Program-made: the position numbers and the translations under genes
From: Mesorhizobium onobrychidis
GTDB taxonomy: Bacteria > Pseudomonadota > Alphaproteobacteria > Rhizobiales > Rhizobiaceae
Reading direction: 5' to 3'
Assembly: GCF_024707545.1 (NCBI RefSeq)
Contig: NZ_CP062229.1
Span: forward strand, 3,267,501-3,331,500
DNA length: 64,000 bases
In this document: piece by piece, positions 28,912 through 36,634 of the stretch
How positions within the stretch are numbered: position 1 is the stretch's first letter
Layout: each line of letters opens with the position of its first letter
Notes under the pieces: generated by a model
The model's input: the letters and a program-made list of their open reading frames with translations, nothing else
Database searches by the model: none
What the model was told of the DNA's origin: nothing

Positions 28912-29147
28912 CAGGCTTCGCGCCCGCACCCGGATCGTCGACTTCTACCGCCCTCACCTCGTCGACTAGCGCAGGGATATTCCTCCGCCAGCGCCTCTTT
29001 TGGGGCCGAGACTCGACCTTCCCGGCGTCGCTGGCAAGGTCCGGTTGTGGCGCCACTTGCTCGTTCTCATCGACGAGACGAATGGCAACATTCTACCCAT
29101 CTTGGCCATTTGCGCTGGCTGATTGGGTTTGCCCCTAGATGATAGTT
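28912..29147. other. Gap without a recognised gene
   Basis: This stretch between the cyclase stop and the IS481 remnant contains only short unsupported frames. No terminator hairpin is obvious. It may be the border of inserted DNA. Confidence 0.4.
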
Positions 29148-29288
29148 GTTTAGTCCCGGCATTTGATGGGTGGGATCGAGTCGGAACCGTTCGGGCTCTT
29201 TTGCCCAGATTTTGCAGATGAATTCGTGGGGCGTGAGGCCCTTGAGGGTCTTAAGCCGGCGCGCGAAATTGTAAGCTAAGATGAAGTC
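29148..29288 (-). pseudogene. Remnant of an IS481-family transposase C-terminus
   Basis: The minus strand encodes 47 residues beginning DFILAYNFARRLKTLKGL, through PHEFICKIW, to HQMPGLN, which is the characteristic C-terminal end of IS481-type integrase/transposases. Nothing of the catalytic core is present, and the frame reads through where the stop would normally lie. The fragment overlaps the last codons and supplies the stop of the adjacent dehydrogenase gene, so it marks a past insertion and deletion at this border. Confidence 0.85.
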
Positions 29289-30196
29289 GGCGTCAGGTCG
29301 ACGCCGTTGATCTTGCCGATATGCGTGGCCAGCATCGGCACATACTGATCGGCCGGCCCGGCGGCGAATGCGCCGGCGAAGGCGTTCTTGGTGGCATTAC
29401 CGAGCGGGTTGGCGATGCCGGCGGCACCCGCCATCGATTCGAGATAAGTGAGATCCTTAAAGGCGTTGGCGATGGTGAATTTGTGCGCATCGCGGTCGCC
29501 TTCGAGCGTCCAGCGCATAAAGGTCTGGTAGAAGCCGCAATCCATGCGGCCGTTGCGGATGACGCTGTCGAAGCGCGGCGGCGAGATGCCGACCTTCTCG
29601 GCCAGCGCCAGCGCCTCGGAATAGATCGCGGCATAGCCCAGCGAGATGAAATTATTGAGCAGCTTCATGCGGTGGCCGTCGCCGGTGTCGCCGATATGGA
29701 CGATACGTCCGGCCCAGGTGTCGAGCACCGGCTTCAGCCGGGCAAAGACCGCGTCCGACGCGCCGACCATGGCGTCGAGCGTGCCTTCCCACGCCTCCTT
29801 CGGCGTGCGGCTCAGCGGAGCATCGACATAGTCGACGCCGAGCGCCTTGAGTTCGGTGGCAAGCGCCACGGTCGAGGTGGGATCCGAGGTCGAGCAATCG
29901 ACGACCACCGACCCCTTCTTCAGGCCTTCCTTGAGGCCGCCGGGCCCGCGGATGATGGCTTCGACCTCGCGCGAGCCGGTGACGCAGATGAAGACGATAT
30001 CAGATGCCACTGCCACGTCGCGCGAGGTCGCGGCTTCCTCCGCACCCCGGCCAAGCAGGTCTTGCGCCGGAGCGCGGTTCTTGCGGCCGAGAAACGTCAG
30101 GGAATAGCCCTTGTCGACGATGTTCTTCGCGATCCCGTGGCCCATCAAGCCAAGTCCGATGAAGCCGATCTTTTCGCTCGCGGCGGTCGTGTTCAT
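29276..30196 (-). CDS. NAD(P)-dependent oxidoreductase, 3-hydroxyisobutyrate dehydrogenase family
   Basis: Protein of 306 residues with the N-terminal Rossmann motif IGFIGLGLMGHGIAKNI (about 10-26), VVVDCSTSDPT (about 97-107), and the catalytic lysine region GHRMKLLNNFI (about 177-187) of beta-hydroxyacid dehydrogenases. Tartronate semialdehyde reductase and 3-hydroxyisobutyrate dehydrogenase are relatives. The last few codons (after GVDLTP) come from IS481-derived sequence, so the C-terminus may be altered. It is divergent from the epimerase gene across a palindromic operator. Confidence 0.88.
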   Translation of the reverse strand: MNTTAASEKIGFIGLGLMGHGIAKNIVDKGYSLTFLGRKNRAPAQDLLGRGAEEAATSRDVAVASDIVFICVTGSREVEAIIRGPGGLKEGLKKGSVVVDCSTSDPTSTVALATELKALGVDYVDAPLSRTPKEAWEGTLDAMVGASDAVFARLKPVLDTWAGRIVHIGDTGDGHRMKLLNNFISLGYAAIYSEALALAEKVGISPPRFDSVIRNGRMDCGFYQTFMRWTLEGDRDAHKFTIANAFKDLTYLESMAGAAGIANPLGNATKNAFAGAFAAGPADQYVPMLATHIGKINGVDLTPTSS

Positions 30197-30305
30197 GTGG
30201 TGTCGTCCTATGTTGCTGATATCGATGACGGCGCTGCACTTTGGCAGGCGAACTGTTGAGGCGGGTTTTTGCCGCAGGCGGTTGGCAGGCGATTGCGGAA
30301 TGCCA

Positions 30306-30320
30306 TATTGTCTGACAATA
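30306..30320. promoter_or_regulatory. Candidate FadR/GntR operator TATTGTC-T-GACAATA
   Basis: A perfect 15-bp palindrome lies 32 bases before the epimerase ATG and 110 bases from the divergent dehydrogenase start. It resembles the TNGTC-N-GACNA type sites bound by FCD-type GntR regulators, one of which is encoded two genes downstream. It shares the TTGT-N3-ACAA core with the site at 22693-22705. Confidence 0.65.
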
Positions 30321-30351
30321 CACATGAATTCCAGGGAATGTGGAGAGCAAA

Positions 30352-31248
30352 ATGACAAAGCGGATCATGTTCACCGGCGGCAGCGGCAAGGCCGGGCGTC
30401 ATGTCGTGCAGTATCTGGTCGAGCAGGGCTGCCAGGTGCTCAACATCGACACCAAGCCGCTCGACAACCCCAAGGTGCGCACCTTGATCACCGATATCAC
30501 CGACAGCGGGCAGGTGTTCAATGCGCTGTCGAGCTATATGGGCCTGCATGAATTCGACCCGTCGCTGCGCGCGCAGCCAGTCGACGCCGTGGTGCATTTC
30601 GCGGCGATCCCGCGCATCATGATCACGCCCGACAACGAGGTGTTCCGCATCAACGCGCTCGGCACCTACAATGTCATCGAGGCGGCGGTGAAGCTCGGCA
30701 TCCGCAAGGTGGTGATCGCTTCCAGTGAGACGACCTATGGGCTGGTCTTCGCCAACGAGCCGCGCGACCCGACGCACTTCCCGCTCGACGAGGAGTACGA
30801 TGTCGATCCGATGGACAGCTATGCGCTGTCGAAGATCGTCAACGAGAAGACGGCGCGCGCCTTCGCGCTGCGCAGCGGCATCGACATCTATGCCTTGCGC
30901 ATCGGCAACGTCATCGAGCCGCATGAATATTCGCTGTTTCCGAAATGGTTCGCCGATCCGGGTTTCCGCAAGCGGATCGCCTGGAGTTATGTCGACGCGC
31001 GCGACCTCGGCCAGATCACGCTGCGTGCCATCGAAAAGGACGGACTCGGCTATCAGGTGTTCAACGCCGCCAATGACGACACCTCGTCCGACCTGCCGAC
31101 GGCCGAATTGCTGAAGCGGTTTTATCCCGGCGTGCCGGTCAAGGGCGAACTTGGTGAATACGAAACGCTGCTCTCCAACCGCAAGGCGCGGGATATGCTC
31201 GGGTTCCGCCCGGAACACAGCTGGCGGAAATACGTCAAAACGACATGA
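30352..31248 (+). CDS. NAD-dependent epimerase/dehydratase family protein
   Basis: Extended short-chain dehydrogenase of 298 residues: NAD-binding MFTGGSGKAGRHV (about 6-18), the VVHFAAIP segment and the catalytic Y-x3-K in MDSYALSKIVNEK (about 162-174). Members include UDP-sugar epimerases and uronate or threonate dehydrogenases; the exact substrate is not clear. The ATG at 30352 has GGAG upstream. The next gene, 102 bases on, is the second FadR-type regulator, whose operator probably sits in front of this gene. Confidence 0.88.
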   Translation: MTKRIMFTGGSGKAGRHVVQYLVEQGCQVLNIDTKPLDNPKVRTLITDITDSGQVFNALSSYMGLHEFDPSLRAQPVDAVVHFAAIPRIMITPDNEVFRINALGTYNVIEAAVKLGIRKVVIASSETTYGLVFANEPRDPTHFPLDEEYDVDPMDSYALSKIVNEKTARAFALRSGIDIYALRIGNVIEPHEYSLFPKWFADPGFRKRIAWSYVDARDLGQITLRAIEKDGLGYQVFNAANDDTSSDLPTAELLKRFYPGVPVKGELGEYETLLSNRKARDMLGFRPEHSWRKYVKTT

Positions 31249-31350
31249 TGGGGTCGATGCATCCGGGCTGATCTGTGCACAGAAGCAGGCATTGCAGCCC
31301 GAGGCTTTTCCCGTGCTTGACAGCTTTCGGAATCCGGACTTTGTGAACGC

Positions 31351-32127
31351 ATGCGGGACGGCAAGCCGAATAAGAGAAAAACACCGGCCAAGGCGGCGTC
31401 CGCCGAGCGCGCGGCAGTCGTGCGTCGCGCCGACGCGGCGCGTATGCCTGGGTCGAGCGTGCATGCGTCGCTGGCCAATGAAATCGGTCTCAGGATCGTA
31501 CGCGGCGACTATCCGCCGGGAACCATCCTGCCCAATGAAGCCAAATGGTCGGAGACCTTCGACGTCAGCCGCTCGGCGGTGCGCGAAGCGATCAAGATGC
31601 TGATGGCCAAGAGCCTGCTGGCCTCGCGCCCGAAGATCGGCAGCTGGGTCGAGCCGAAAGAGCGCTGGAACCTGCTCGATCGCGACGTGCTCGCCTGGTA
31701 CGCGACATCGCCCGACCGCGAGGTGTTCCTGAAAACGGTGCAGGAGTTCCGCCACATCATCGAGCCGGAAGCGACCGCCTTTGCCGCCATGCGGCGCACG
31801 GACGAGCAGATGGCCGAGATCAGCCAGGCCTGCCGGGAGATGGGGGAGGCGACGACGCTGCAAGAGCGCACGCGCGCCGATACGCGTTTTCATCTGGCCA
31901 TCCTGCGCGCCTCCGGCAACGATCTTCTGGTGCCGCTCGGCGTGCTGATCGAATCGGCGTTCGATCACCTGTTCGCCTATACGACGCGGGAATTGGACGA
32001 TTTGCAGCATGCGCAGAAGCTGCACGAAGCGATCGAAAAGAACATCCGCCTGCAGCGGCCGGATGCGGCGCGCAACGCGGTCCGCAAGCTCCTGGCCAAT
32101 ACAGATAGCGTCATCAAGTCGAGGTAG
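31351..32127 (+). CDS. GntR/FadR (FCD) family transcriptional regulator, copy 2
   Basis: Regulator of 258 residues, nearly the same as that at 24103-24900 from the PGSSVHASLANEIG segment to the end: long identical stretches such as ILPNEAKWSETF, MLMAKSLLASRPKIGSWV and LVPLGVLIES, with differences mainly in the N-terminal tail and the FCD C-terminus. Winged helix about 35-95, FCD domain about 105-250. It probably controls the dehydrogenase and epimerase genes. The near identity points to a recent duplication with possible cross-regulation. Confidence 0.9.
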   Translation: MRDGKPNKRKTPAKAASAERAAVVRRADAARMPGSSVHASLANEIGLRIVRGDYPPGTILPNEAKWSETFDVSRSAVREAIKMLMAKSLLASRPKIGSWVEPKERWNLLDRDVLAWYATSPDREVFLKTVQEFRHIIEPEATAFAAMRRTDEQMAEISQACREMGEATTLQERTRADTRFHLAILRASGNDLLVPLGVLIESAFDHLFAYTTRELDDLQHAQKLHEAIEKNIRLQRPDAARNAVRKLLANTDSVIKSR

Positions 32128-32136
32128 GCCGACCCT

Positions 32137-32424
32137 CTAATCTTCTCTCGGGCGACCAAACGCGGCGCGCAGTTCGTCCTTGGCGTCCTCCAGCACTTTC
32201 TTCTGTTTGGCCGGCAGGTTTTTGCCGGCACGGTTGATGTAGAAATTCAGCATCGACATGGCGGACTGGAACGGCTCGGCCTTGCGCCGCTCGCTGTGCT
32301 CGGCCGATCGCTTCAACGAGGCCGCGATCTTCTTGGGATCGTGGGATTCGAAGATATGTTCCTCGAGGTCCAGCGCATCGCTGTGCTCGGTCACCTCGGC
32401 CGACCATTTCCTTTTTGCGGTCAT
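32137..32424 (-). CDS. DUF3175 family small protein
   Basis: Basic, helix-rich protein of 95 residues: N-terminal TAKRKWSAEVTEHSDALDLEEHIFESHDPKKIAASLKRSAEHS and C-terminal INRAGKNLPAKQKKVLEDAKDELRAAFGR. This pattern fits DUF3175, a family of unknown function. AAGGAG lies ahead of the ATG at 32424. It is convergent with the second FadR gene, its stop only 9 bases away. Confidence 0.75.
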   Translation of the reverse strand: MTAKRKWSAEVTEHSDALDLEEHIFESHDPKKIAASLKRSAEHSERRKAEPFQSAMSMLNFYINRAGKNLPAKQKKVLEDAKDELRAAFGRPRED

Positions 32425-32602
32425 GACAAACTCCTTCCATTGGTAAGTTTGGTGGAAAACTCCGGGACGGCAGCCACTGTTCCACCGCAGCTCGAATCCC
32501 TGGAGCCACGGATTTGCCTGTCGTGGCGCTGCACGGCGCCGCCAATGCACCGATAGTGGTGTCGAACCGGTCGATTTTTCAGAATCGCGGACAGGAAACG
32601 CC

Positions 32603-33835
32603 TTGACCACAACCGTCCCCAGCCAGGCAAGCAGCCGCGGCATCGACAGCGCCTATGCCTGGATGCGGCTCGGCATTTCCGTGCTGCTGGCGACGATCGG
32701 CGGCGTCGGCATGTGGGCGGTGGTCGTGGTGCTGCCCGCCGTGCAGGCGGAATTCGGCGTCGATCGGGCGGCCGCGTCGATGCCCTATACCGCGACCATG
32801 GTCGGCTTCGCGGCCGGAAATGTGCTGGTCGGCCGGGCCATCGACCGCATGGGCTACTGGATCCCGGCGCTCATTGCCTCGGTGGCGCTCGGTACCGGTT
32901 TCCTGCTGGCGTCGCTGACCACTTCGATCCTGCAGTTCACTCTTGTCCAGGGACTTTTGATCGGCGTCGGCACCTCGGCGATTTTCGGGCCGCTGATCGC
33001 CGACATCTCGCACTGGTTCAACCGCCGCCGCGGCGTCGCGGTGACGGCTGCCGCCGCCGGCAACTATCTCGCCGGGGCGATCTGGCCGTTGGCGATGCCC
33101 TTTGTCATGCAGGCCGAAGGCTGGCGTTCCACCTATGCCGCGATCGGCGTCGTCTGCCTCGCGACCATGGTGCCGCTGATCCTGCTGCTCAGGCGCGGCG
33201 CACCACGTGCCGCCGCTCCCGGTTCGCCCGGCAGCCGGCCCGTCCAGCCGATCTCACTGTCACCGGCAGCCCTGCAGGTGCTGCTCGTCGTCGCCGGCCT
33301 TGGCTGCTGCGTGGCGATGTCGATGCCGCAGGTCCATATCGTCGCCTATTGCATGGACCTCGGCTACGGCGTGGCGCGTGGCGCCGACATGCTGTCGATC
33401 ATGCTGGCGGCGGGCGTCGTCAGCCGGCTGGCGTCCGGCTTCCTTGCCGATCGCATCGGCGGCGTGAAAACCCTGCTGATCGGCTCGGTGCTGCAAGCCC
33501 TGTCGCTGTTGTTCTACATCCCCTTCGACGGGCTAGCGTCGCTTTACGTCGTCTCGCTGGTCTTCGGCCTGTCGCAGGGTGGCATCGTGCCTTGCTATGC
33601 CATCATCGTGCGCGAATACATGCCCGCCAAGGAGGCCGGCCAGCGCGTCGGCATCGTCATGATGGCAACCATCTTCGGCATGGCGATCGGCGGCTGGATG
33701 TCGGGCTGGATCTATGATCTGACCGGCTCCTACTCCGCCGCATTCCTCAACGGCATCGCCTGGAACCTGCTGAACATAGCGGCCATGCTGCTGCTGCTGT
33801 GGAAAGCGCGGCGCAGCGCAGCGGCGATGGCTTGA
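32603..33835 (+). CDS. MFS transporter (about 12 TM)
   Basis: Inner membrane protein of 410 residues with two six-helix halves. MFS loop motifs are visible (GRAIDRMGYW near 91-100 and GFLADRIGG in the second half). It resembles the monocarboxylate/oxalate-type (CynX/OxlT-like) MFS branch. A TTG start at 32603 is used because it gives the full first helix and GGAAAC is nearby; confidence in the exact start is moderate. No operon partners are evident. Confidence 0.85.
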   Translation: MTTTVPSQASSRGIDSAYAWMRLGISVLLATIGGVGMWAVVVVLPAVQAEFGVDRAAASMPYTATMVGFAAGNVLVGRAIDRMGYWIPALIASVALGTGFLLASLTTSILQFTLVQGLLIGVGTSAIFGPLIADISHWFNRRRGVAVTAAAAGNYLAGAIWPLAMPFVMQAEGWRSTYAAIGVVCLATMVPLILLLRRGAPRAAAPGSPGSRPVQPISLSPAALQVLLVVAGLGCCVAMSMPQVHIVAYCMDLGYGVARGADMLSIMLAAGVVSRLASGFLADRIGGVKTLLIGSVLQALSLLFYIPFDGLASLYVVSLVFGLSQGGIVPCYAIIVREYMPAKEAGQRVGIVMMATIFGMAIGGWMSGWIYDLTGSYSAAFLNGIAWNLLNIAAMLLLLWKARRSAAAMA

Positions 33836-33935
33836 GCACTGACCCGGCTGACCTGTTGATGGCCAGAGCCGTTGGAATAACCATAGTTCGCTGACTAATC
33901 GCTGACAGTCCGCCATCGCCTGGCCACGTTCCTGC

Positions 33936-33975
33936 TTGACTTACACATATCTCGGCGGTTATTGATTGATCAATA
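33936..33975 (+). promoter_or_regulatory. Promoter and ArsR operator of the ArsR/SRPBCC operon
   Basis: A TTGACT box (33936-33941) and, 17 bases on, TTATTG (33959-33964) could be the -35 and -10 elements. The -10 is overlapped by a 7-2-7 inverted repeat, TATTGAT-TG-ATCAATA (33960-33975), 21 bases before the ArsR start codon. That is the usual place for autorepression by ArsR-family proteins. Confidence 0.6.
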
Positions 33976-33996
33976 GCCAACAAGTTATCGATTGCG

Positions 33997-34320
33997 ATGC
34001 CACAGCCCCACGAGATCCTTTTCAGAACGCTTGCCGATCCAACGCGACGGGCCATCTTCGAGCGGCTGTGTCGCGACGGAGACCAGACCGTCGCGGCCCT
34101 GACCGCTCGGGCCGGGGTCTCGCAACCGGCCGTGTCAAAGCATCTTGGGGTCCTGAAGCAGGCCGGGTTGGTGCGCGACCGTCATGAAGGCCGCAACACG
34201 CATTATAGCGCGGAGCTCGGCGCCTTGGCGCCGCTGATCGACTGGACGAACCAAATGGCTGGGTTCTGGCAAAGCCGGTTCGACAACCTCGAAGATTTGC
34301 TCAAAAGGATGGACCAATGA
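33997..34320 (+). CDS. ArsR family transcriptional regulator (SRPBCC-linked type)
   Basis: Winged-helix regulator of 107 residues (LFRTLADPTRRAIFERL, then VAALTARAGVSQPAVSKHLGVLKQAGLVRDRHEGRNTHYSA). It lacks the cysteine pair of metal sensors, as usual for the ArsR members paired with AHSA1/SRPBCC genes. The stop overlaps the start of the next gene (ATGA). Confidence 0.93.
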   Translation: MPQPHEILFRTLADPTRRAIFERLCRDGDQTVAALTARAGVSQPAVSKHLGVLKQAGLVRDRHEGRNTHYSAELGALAPLIDWTNQMAGFWQSRFDNLEDLLKRMDQ

Positions 34321-34727
34321 CCAATACTGAGACCGAAACGCGCGCCGTCGTTGTCGAACGGGAGGTCGCTTTTCCGCCGGAAAAGATCTGGCGCGCGCTC
34401 ACCCAATCACACCTGATCGAGGAGTGGCTGATGAAGAACGATTTCAAGCCAGACGAGGGGCACCGTTTCAATCTTAGCGCGGACTGGGGGGCGGTCGACT
34501 GTCAGGTCCAGGCAGTCGAGCCCAACAAGACGCTGTCTTACACCTGGGATACCAAGGATCTCAAAAGTGTCGTCACGTGGACGCTCACCCCTACGAGCAC
34601 GGGGACCCATCTGCGCATGGAGCAGTTGGGCTTCCGGCCGGATCAGCAGCAGTACTACCAGGGTGCCCAATACGGATGGCAGCGGTTCCTAGCGAACCTG
34701 GAGCAGGTCCTGGCGCGGATAGAGTAA
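34317..34727 (+). CDS. SRPBCC/AHSA1 domain protein
   Basis: Protein of 136 residues with the AHSA1 pattern: VEREVAFPPEKIWRALTQSHLIEEWLMKNDF at the N-terminus and GWQRFLANLEQVLARI as the C-terminal helix. Its function is unknown; such proteins are regularly translated together with an ArsR-type repressor, as here (4-base overlap). Confidence 0.9.
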   Translation: MTNTETETRAVVVEREVAFPPEKIWRALTQSHLIEEWLMKNDFKPDEGHRFNLSADWGAVDCQVQAVEPNKTLSYTWDTKDLKSVVTWTLTPTSTGTHLRMEQLGFRPDQQQYYQGAQYGWQRFLANLEQVLARIE

Positions 34728-34849
34728 GGCGTGCCGGCGCCAACGTGCAATGGCCAACAAGACGTCATCAAATCAAACAAGCTTGCAAAGAAGGCTGGCG
34801 CCAAGCGGGTCGCCCGATCCGCTTCAGCTCGTCTTCAGAGGAGGTGCTC

Positions 34850-35071
34850 ATGACCTGGAACACGTGGATTCGGCAATTCCACCGCTGGCTGTCGATCATT
34901 TTTACGGCGGTCGTCGCTGTCATCTTCATCACCTTGGGCGTAGGTGTCGAGCCCGCCTACTGGGTGTACCTCATGCCGCTGATCCCGCTCGGCTTGCTCA
35001 TGCTCAGCGGTCTCTACTTGTTCGCGTTGCCCTATGCCACGAGGTGGCGCAGCAGACGACGCACGGCGTAG
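34850..35071 (+). CDS. Small membrane protein, two TM segments
   Basis: Protein of 73 residues with hydrophobic segments at about 13-32 and 39-61 and a positively charged tail (RWRSRRRTA). The ATG has a strong GAGGAGG seven bases upstream. It lies 122 bases after the SRPBCC gene. No known family recognised; perhaps expressed with the ArsR operon. Confidence 0.7.
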   Translation: MTWNTWIRQFHRWLSIIFTAVVAVIFITLGVGVEPAYWVYLMPLIPLGLLMLSGLYLFALPYATRWRSRRRTA

Positions 35072-35137
35072 AAGCCTGAGCACGGTGGACGACAAGACGC
35101 CCGCGAACCCACCCACAGCCGAAATTCAAACTGTGGC

Positions 35138-35157
35138 GCTACCCGAGTTCGGGTAGC
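35138..35157 (+). terminator. Hairpin after the small membrane protein gene
   Basis: GCTACCCGA (35138-35146) and TCGGGTAGC (35149-35157) make a perfect 9-bp inverted repeat with almost no loop. No T-run follows; candidate terminator between the ArsR operon and the LacI gene. Confidence 0.45.
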
Positions 35158-35306
35158 TGTCCTGGCCGGTTAGCTTGACAATGGGGTAAGGCTGCGCGAC
35201 GCCAGACGGGTGCGGCAAGTCGGGTTGGCATGGCGACAGTGGCAAAGACGCTGAACAGCATTTCGTGGCCGCGCTTCGGCGAAGGCGCCGCGTTCGGGAC
35301 AAGGCT

Positions 35307-36335
35307 ATGACCAAACCGCGCTCGCGCCGCGGTGGCGGCCGCCCGACGATCGCCGATGTCGCGCGTAAGGCCGGTGTCGGCGCCATCACGGTTTCCCGCG
35401 CCTTGCGCGAGCCGGGGCGTGTTTCGGAGGATCTGCGCCGCCAGATCCAGGCGGCCGTCGATGAACTCGGCTATCTGCCCGACCCGAATGCGCGAGCATT
35501 GGCTTCGGCGCGCGCCGAGGTCTTTGGCGTGCTGGTGCCGTCGCTCACCAACAGCGTCTTTGCCGAAGTGCTGCGCGGCATCTATGACAGCCTGTCCGAC
35601 AGTTCCTACCGCATCCAGCTTGGCAATACCCATTATTCCGGCCTCGAGGAGGAACGGCTGCTGCAGGTGTTCGGCCCCCAGCGCCCGGCGGCGCTGATCG
35701 TGGCGGGCATCGACCAGACGCCAACGTCGCGAAGACTGCTCGAGACGGCGGGCTGCCCGGTGGTGCAGGTCATGGAGACTGGGCCCGATCCGGTCGACAT
35801 GATGGTCGGCTTCTCGCATTTCGACGGCGGCAAGGCGGCGACGGAGCACATGATTGAAATGGGCTATCGCCGCATCGGCTTCATCGGCGCGCGCATGGAC
35901 CCACGCTCGCAGCGTCGGCTGGCCGGCTATCGCGCGGCGATGGAGGCGGCCGGTCTGTTCGACGCGCGGCTGATCACCACCACGCCGGTGCCGTCCAGCG
36001 TGACGCTCGGGCGCGAACTGTTTCGCGACGCGCTCGCCAAGGTGCCGACGCTGGATGGGGTTTTCTGCAACAATGACGACATTGCGCTCGGCGTACTGTT
36101 CGAGTGCCACCGCGCCTCGATCGCCGTGCCGAAGACGATCGGCATCACAGGCTTCAACGATCTCGACATGATGGAAGTGGCTTTTCCATCCATCACCAGC
36201 ATCCGGACGCCTCGCTACGAGATCGGCCGGCTGTCAGTCGCGATGGCGCTCGCGGCGATTGCAGGCAAGCGGCCGCAAGAGCCGGTCGTCGACCTCGGCT
36301 TCGAGCTCAGGTGCCGCGAGAGCACTGCCCGCTGA
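35307..36335 (+). CDS. LacI family transcriptional regulator (gluconate GntR-like)
   Basis: Repressor of 342 residues. The helix-turn-helix (TIADVARKAGVGAITVSRALREPGRVS, about 14-40) and hinge (LPDPNARALAS, about 56-66) are followed by a periplasmic-binding-like sensor domain. The linked gluconokinase gene and general resemblance suggest the gluconate repressor GntR group. It is upstream of and in the same direction as the ABC transporter genes, with a 12-bp palindrome of LacI type between them. Confidence 0.88.
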   Translation: MTKPRSRRGGGRPTIADVARKAGVGAITVSRALREPGRVSEDLRRQIQAAVDELGYLPDPNARALASARAEVFGVLVPSLTNSVFAEVLRGIYDSLSDSSYRIQLGNTHYSGLEEERLLQVFGPQRPAALIVAGIDQTPTSRRLLETAGCPVVQVMETGPDPVDMMVGFSHFDGGKAATEHMIEMGYRRIGFIGARMDPRSQRRLAGYRAAMEAAGLFDARLITTTPVPSSVTLGRELFRDALAKVPTLDGVFCNNDDIALGVLFECHRASIAVPKTIGITGFNDLDMMEVAFPSITSIRTPRYEIGRLSVAMALAAIAGKRPQEPVVDLGFELRCRESTAR

Positions 36336-36380
36336 AAGCACTTCCAGGCATCGCGAAATGACGCTTTACACGGCGTCATG

Positions 36381-36392
36381 GGTAGCGCTACC
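36381..36392. promoter_or_regulatory. Candidate LacI-family operator GGTAGCGCTACC
   Basis: A perfect 12-bp palindrome with a central CG, typical of LacI-family operators, lies 46 bases after the LacI stop and about 250 bases before the binding-protein start. Confidence 0.6.
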
Positions 36393-36432
36393 ATCTGCCT
36401 TTGGGAGGAAGCTCGCGGCAAAGACCGAAGTC

Positions 36433-36479
36433 TGTTTATTATATATAAGCGACAGCTCATGCTTGTTTATTATGTATAA
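36433..36479. repeat. Tandem AT-rich 16-mers in the sugar ABC promoter region
   Basis: TGTTTATTATATATAA (36433-36448) and TGTTTATTATGTATAA (36464-36479) differ at one base and start 31 bp apart, about three helical turns. They form a strikingly AT-rich patch in a GC-rich window and are probably protein-binding sites or promoter elements. Confidence 0.55.
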
Positions 36480-36634
36480 TATGATAGTTTTTACTTCGGT
36501 TAGCCGAGCGACAAGGGAGGAGATCGGGTCGGCATTCGGCCGCCTGAAAGGCGCGAAGGGCAAGGCGGGAGGTGCCGGGCCGGACGTGCGAGACGCGTAA
36601 GCACAATCAAAAACTGCAACTGGGAGGAATATCG

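Noticed and set aside
28893..29138. 81-codon plus-strand frame after the cyclase
   Set aside because: Serine/threonine-rich, no ribosome binding site, no recognised family.
30208..32025. 605-codon minus-strand frame across the epimerase and FadR genes
   Set aside because: Histidine/arginine/aspartate-rich translation without family features, opposite two clear genes.
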